Assembly (NCBI RefSeq): GCF_039871655.1
Contig: NZ_JBDPLZ010000007.1
Coordinates: 186,001-250,000, forward strand
DNA: 64,000 nucleotides
Direction of reading: 5' to 3'
Origin: Actinocorallia sp039871655
Lineage (GTDB): Bacteria > Actinomycetota > Actinomycetes > Streptosporangiales > Streptosporangiaceae
Part shown: one piece after another, positions 60,661 through 64,000 of the stretch
How the letters are laid out: every line of letters starts with the position of its first letter
Numbering within the stretch: position 1 is the first letter of the stretch
Notes under the pieces: generated by a model
The model's input: the letters and a program-made list of their open reading frames with translations, nothing else
What the model was told of the DNA's origin: nothing
The model's database searches: none
Program-made: the position numbers and the translations under genes

Positions 60661-61619
60661 CGCCTCGCCCACAGGGCCAGGAAGTCCTCGTCGGGCACCT
60701 CGTCGCGCTGCTGGAGCTCCAGGTCCAGGCCCTCCCGCCGGTGCCGCCGGTCCAGGTAGAGCAGCGCGATCACCGCCGCGTCGAACGGCGCGACGACCGT
60801 CAGCGACACGATCTGGCCGAGGGTCTCGACGGCCAGCGCGGCCACCGCCTGCCAGCCCTCCGGCTCCATGCCGAAGAACAGCATCCCTCCGACCAGGAAC
60901 GGCACCTGCAGGATCATCCCCATGAAGGCGGTGAGGACCGCGGTGAGCAGCAGGAGGAGGAACGTCCTCCACCACTGCCCGCCGACCAGCCGCGCGGACG
61001 TCGCGAGCGCCGCGCGGACGCCGCGGCGCTCCAGCACGACGGCGGGCGCGGCCAGCACGTACCGCGTGTACAGCCAGACGGCGACCACCAGCATCAGCGG
61101 GAAGCCCAGGACGCCCAGCAGCACGGCGAGCGGCGTCGGGCCGCCGCCGCCGGCGACCACGACGAACGGCGTCAGCACCAGCGCGCCCAGCAGGGGGACG
61201 CCGAGCCCGAGCACCGCCGCCACCGCGGCGAGGCCTCCCAGCCGGGGCCGCGCGTCCCGCCAGACGCCGCGGAAGGCGACCGGCTGCCCGAAGGAGGAGC
61301 GGGCGATCACCGGGGCGAGCAGCCCGGCCAGCACCAGGACGACCAGCGCGGACCCCACCGCGCCGATCCCGGCCAGCGTCAACTGCCCGCCCACCGAGCG
61401 GAGCAGGAGGCCCGGGGTGTACTCGTCGGAGCCCCCGATGAAGAAGTAGCCGGTGACGGTCAGCAGGATCTGGAGGACGCTCACCATGGCCGCGGCCGGG
61501 CCGAGCACCGCGCGCGGTGATCGGCGCAGCACGGCCAGCGCCGCGTCCAGCGTTTCGGACACACTGAGCGGCCGCAGCGGGATCTCCCCGCCGAGCAGTT
61601 CGGCCCGGTCGACTCGCAC
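60657..61619 (-). CDS. Polytopic membrane protein of the DUF58/MoxR operon
   Basis: About 320 residues from GTG 61619 (AGGATGG upstream). Starts VRVDRAELLGGEIPLRPLSVSETLDAALAVLRRSPRAVLG, the pattern of a membrane-protein family annotated as glycerophosphoryl diester phosphodiesterase membrane domain in actinobacteria, with about six to seven helices and a basic tail. No catalytic domain is attached. The frame is open further to 61727 but without a ribosome site. First gene of the operon and divergent from mtrA. Confidence 0.78.
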   Translation of the reverse strand: MRVDRAELLGGEIPLRPLSVSETLDAALAVLRRSPRAVLGPAAAMVSVLQILLTVTGYFFIGGSDEYTPGLLLRSVGGQLTLAGIGAVGSALVVLVLAGLLAPVIARSSFGQPVAFRGVWRDARPRLGGLAAVAAVLGLGVPLLGALVLTPFVVVAGGGGPTPLAVLLGVLGFPLMLVVAVWLYTRYVLAAPAVVLERRGVRAALATSARLVGGQWWRTFLLLLLTAVLTAFMGMILQVPFLVGGMLFFGMEPEGWQAVAALAVETLGQIVSLTVVAPFDAAVIALLYLDRRHRREGLDLELQQRDEVPDEDFLALWARR

Positions 61620-61843
61620 GGGGCCATCCTGCCATGTGTCCTTATATCCAGGAGATTCCCAACGCCAGCCCCTCCCCAGGTGGTGCAAATATCGCGTGTC
61701 GTAGGCGAATCGGAACGCAGAGTACATGGCGTAGCCGGGAGATCACCGGTGTTTCCCCGATTAGGGACCCCGGCACTGGTAAAACGCGGGTAACCTGGCT
61801 CGACTGGCGATGACGGCCTCCAACAGAACGGCGATGAGGGCGC
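61620..61843. promoter_or_regulatory. Divergent promoter region of mtrA and the MoxR operon
   Basis: 224 bases with no gene. It holds the promoters of mtrA and of the membrane-protein operon; GAGGG three bases before the mtrA ATG is the probable ribosome site. No confident -35/-10 pairs picked. Confidence 0.4.
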
Positions 61844-62521
61844 ATGAGAGGACGTGTACTGGTCGTCGATGACGACCTGGCGCTCGCAGAGATGCTCGGC
61901 ATCGTGCTGCGCGGCGAGGGCTTCGAGCCGTCGTTCGTGCATGACGGCGACAAGGCCCTCGAGGCGTTCCGGGAGACCCGGCCCGACCTCGTCCTGCTGG
62001 ACCTGATGCTTCCGGGGGCGGACGGCATCGACGTGTGCCGGCAGATCCGGGCCGAGTCGGGCGTGCCGATCGTCATGCTGACCGCCAAGAGCGACACCGT
62101 CGACGTGGTGCTCGGCCTGGAGTCGGGCGCGGACGACTACGTGGTCAAGCCCTTCAAACCGAAGGAGCTGGTGGCCCGGGTGCGCGCGCGGCTGCGCCGC
62201 ACCGACGAGCCCGCGCCCGAGACCCTGCAGATCGGCGACATCTCCATCGACGTCGCCGGCCACTCGGTCAAGCGCGGGGACAAGCACATCCCGTTGACCC
62301 CCCTGGAGTTCGACCTCCTGGTGGCGCTGGCCCGCAAGCCGCGCCAGGTGTTCACCCGCGAGGTCCTGCTGGAGCAGGTGTGGGGCTACCGGCACGCGGC
62401 CGACACCCGTCTGGTCAACGTGCACGTCCAGCGGCTCCGCGCCAAGATCGAGAAGGACCCGGAACGTCCGGAGATCGTCGTCACCGTACGAGGCGTGGGT
62501 TACAAGGCCGGCCCGGCCTAG
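61844..62521 (+). CDS. mtrA: Response regulator MtrA
   Basis: 225 residues, OmpR/PhoB type. Receiver domain with acidic pocket VVDDDLALAEMLGIVLRGEGFEP, phospho-acceptor Asp53 (LVLLDLMLPGADG), Thr (LTAKS) and Lys (VVKPFKPKEL). C-terminal winged helix (LTPLEFDLLVALARKPRQVFTREVLLEQVWGYRHAADTRLVNVHVQRLRAKIEKDPERPEIVVTVRGVGYKAG). MtrA controls cell-wall hydrolases, division and osmotic response in actinobacteria. mtrB follows. Confidence 0.96.
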   Translation: MRGRVLVVDDDLALAEMLGIVLRGEGFEPSFVHDGDKALEAFRETRPDLVLLDLMLPGADGIDVCRQIRAESGVPIVMLTAKSDTVDVVLGLESGADDYVVKPFKPKELVARVRARLRRTDEPAPETLQIGDISIDVAGHSVKRGDKHIPLTPLEFDLLVALARKPRQVFTREVLLEQVWGYRHAADTRLVNVHVQRLRAKIEKDPERPEIVVTVRGVGYKAGPA

Positions 62522-62559
62522 TTTCCGGCGTTCACGGCGCCCCGGCGAAGGGTCCCCCC

Positions 62560-64000
62560 ATGAAGACCACCCTCCTGCGGCTCGTCCGCGGGCTGTGGCG
62601 CCGCTCGTACGTGCGCTGGCGCAGATCCATCCAGGTCCGCGTGGTCACCACCACCCTGCTGCTCTCCACGATCGTCGCGGTCGTCCTCGGCGTCTTCCTG
62701 ATGCAGCAGATCACCACCGCGCTGCTGGAGAGCCGGGGCGAGTCGGCGATCCAGCAGCTCAACGAGGGCCTGGGCATCCTCAAGCGCACCCAGGGCGACC
62801 GGGTGACCGAGAAGGTGGCCAGGGAGCTCGCCGCGCGCAGCGGCCCGTCCGGCCGCTACGAGGTCTACCTGCGCAACACCAACGAGGAGACCAACGGCGG
62901 GCTGCCCACCAACGACCTCGATCCGGTGAGCATCCCGCGCCAGCTCACCGAGGACATCAACGCCGAGCCCGGCGCCAAGGTCTGGCGGATCGGCGAGCTC
63001 ATCCGGCAGTACCACGACGACGAGGCGGCGCTGATCGCCGGCGCCAAGGACGGCCCGTACGAGTTGTACTACCTGTTCCCGCTCAAGCAGGAGCAGCGCA
63101 CGCTCGTCTTCGTCCAGCGCACCATGGTCGGCGTGGGCGTGGCGCTGGTGCTGCTGCTCGCGGCGATCGCCTCGGTGGTGACCCGGCAGATCGTCATCCC
63201 GGTGCGGCTGGCCGCGCAGTCCGCCGAGCGGCTGGCGGCCGGGCGCCTGGAGGAGCGCATGAAGGTGCGCGGCGAGGACGACCTGGCCAAGCTCGGCCGC
63301 TCCTTCAACGACATGGCCACCACCCTGCAGGAGAAGATCTACGAGTTGGAGGGGCTGTCGCAGGTGCAGCGCCAGTTCGTCTCCGACGTCTCGCACGAGC
63401 TGCGCACCCCGCTCACCACCATGAAGATCGCCGCGGACATGCTGTACGAGAACCGCGAGGACTTCCAGGCGATGGTGGCCAGGTCCGCGGAGCTGCTGCA
63501 GAGCCAGATGGAGCGGTTCGAGTCGCTGTTGGCGGACCTGCTGGAGATCAGCCGGCACGACGCGGGCGCGGCCACCCTGGACGCCGAGTCGGTGGACGTG
63601 CGCGACCTGGTGCTGGCCGCCGTCGACGACGTGCAGGACGTGGCGGAGCGGCGCGGCAGCAAGCTCGTCCTCAAGCTGCCGGGCGAGGCGTGCATGGCCG
63701 AGGTGGACCGCCGCCGGATCGCCCGGATCCTGCGCAACCTGCTGTTCAACGCCATCGAGCACGGCGAGGGCAGGGACATCGTGGTCACCGTCGCCGCCGA
63801 CCGCGACGCGGTGGCTCTGGCCGTCCGCGACCACGGCACCGGCCTGAAGCCGGGCCAGGCCCAGATGGTGTTCGACCGGTTCTGGCGGGCCGACCCGTCG
63901 CGGGCCCGCACCATCGGCGGCACCGGCCTCGGCCTGTCGATCTCCCGGGAGGACGCCCAGCTGCACGGCGGCTGGCTCCAGGCCTGGGGCGAGCCCGGGG
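62560..64000 (+). CDS. mtrB: Sensor histidine kinase MtrB (partial)
   Basis: The frame opens at ATG 62560 (GAAGGG upstream) and runs off the window after about 480 codons. First helix at about 30-50 (VVTTTLLLSTIVAVVLGVFLM), an extracytoplasmic sensor region, second helix at about 190-210, HAMP (RQIVIPVRLAAQSAERLAAGRLEERMKVRGEDDLAKLGRSFNDMATTLQ), phospho-His box VSDVSHELRTPLTTMKIAADML, and N/G boxes (NLLFNAIEHGEG, GTGLGLSISREDAQLHGG). It phosphorylates MtrA. The C-terminus, where lpqB would follow, is outside. Confidence 0.95.
   Translation, partial: MKTTLLRLVRGLWRRSYVRWRRSIQVRVVTTTLLLSTIVAVVLGVFLMQQITTALLESRGESAIQQLNEGLGILKRTQGDRVTEKVARELAARSGPSGRYEVYLRNTNEETNGGLPTNDLDPVSIPRQLTEDINAEPGAKVWRIGELIRQYHDDEAALIAGAKDGPYELYYLFPLKQEQRTLVFVQRTMVGVGVALVLLLAAIASVVTRQIVIPVRLAAQSAERLAAGRLEERMKVRGEDDLAKLGRSFNDMATTLQEKIYELEGLSQVQRQFVSDVSHELRTPLTTMKIAADMLYENREDFQAMVARSAELLQSQMERFESLLADLLEISRHDAGAATLDAESVDVRDLVLAAVDDVQDVAERRGSKLVLKLPGEACMAEVDRRRIARILRNLLFNAIEHGEGRDIVVTVAADRDAVALAVRDHGTGLKPGQAQMVFDRFWRADPSRARTIGGTGLGLSISREDAQLHGGWLQAWGEPG

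Overview
This is 64 kb of a very high-GC actinobacterial chromosome. GTG and TTG starts, ATGA/GTGA gene overlaps and G/C-rich stem-loop terminators are frequent. The gene set (mtrAB, secA, ftsEX-smpB-ssrA, a PknB-type kinase, the GDH2-type glutamate dehydrogenase, a SoxR-like regulator, an AftD-like protein) suggests a filamentous actinomycete, most likely of the order Streptosporangiales. That placement is inferred from gene content. I saw no insertion sequence, phage gene, CRISPR array, rRNA or ordinary tRNA; the only RNA gene found is tmRNA.

Layout. 0-6 kb: end of a membrane protein, a DoxX protein, a secreted lipase, a membrane acyltransferase, a small secreted SH3-like protein, a nitronate monooxygenase-like flavoprotein and a DUF3068 protein. 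6-14 kb: a cell-surface glycan operon with a polytopic GT-C-like protein, a 42-residue DUF2613-like peptide, a GT4 glycosyltransferase, a 1342-residue AftD-like arabinofuranosyltransferase with discoidin-like domains, and an FkbM methyltransferase. 14-18 kb: a secreted protein, a double-domain acyl-CoA dehydrogenase and a single-pass membrane protein. 18.7-25.7 kb: the cell-division and trans-translation block ssrA, a penicillin-binding-like lipoprotein, smpB, an S41 protease, ftsX, ftsE and prfB. 25.8-38.4 kb: two paralogous lipoproteins, NAD-glutamate dehydrogenase, a Ser/Thr kinase, a SoxR-type regulator, a HAD-like protein, P5C dehydrogenase and a small lipoprotein.

38.4-52.9 kb is an amino-sugar and peptidoglycan-recycling region: a NagZ-like GH3 lipoprotein, a GlcNAc/MurNAc kinase, an RpiR/MurR regulator with MurQ, then HPr, Enzyme I, a SIS-domain amino-sugar isomerase/deaminase and a DasR-like GntR regulator. 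Set inside it (43.2-48.9 kb) is a fatty-acid-type cluster of acyl-CoA dehydrogenase, HAD, TetR, acyl-CoA dehydrogenase and APH-type kinase. This set looks like a dispersed version of the HAD-kinase-ACAD fusion protein ACAD10/11. 53-64 kb: an Rv3235-like protein, secA, a DUF58/MoxR/DUF4350/DUF4129 operon, and mtrA-mtrB, cut by the right edge.

Points most worth a second look: release factor 2 carries Ser-Ala-Tyr instead of the SPF stop-codon-reading tripeptide; the penicillin-binding-like lipoprotein between smpB and ssrA has lost all three catalytic motifs; the split ACAD10/11-like cluster has a repeated candidate TetR operator (AGAANGGCRTTC) that also occurs before the double-domain dehydrogenase at 17 kb; the AftD locus keeps its small-peptide partner; and a GT-C-like gene seems to have only a CTG available as start.
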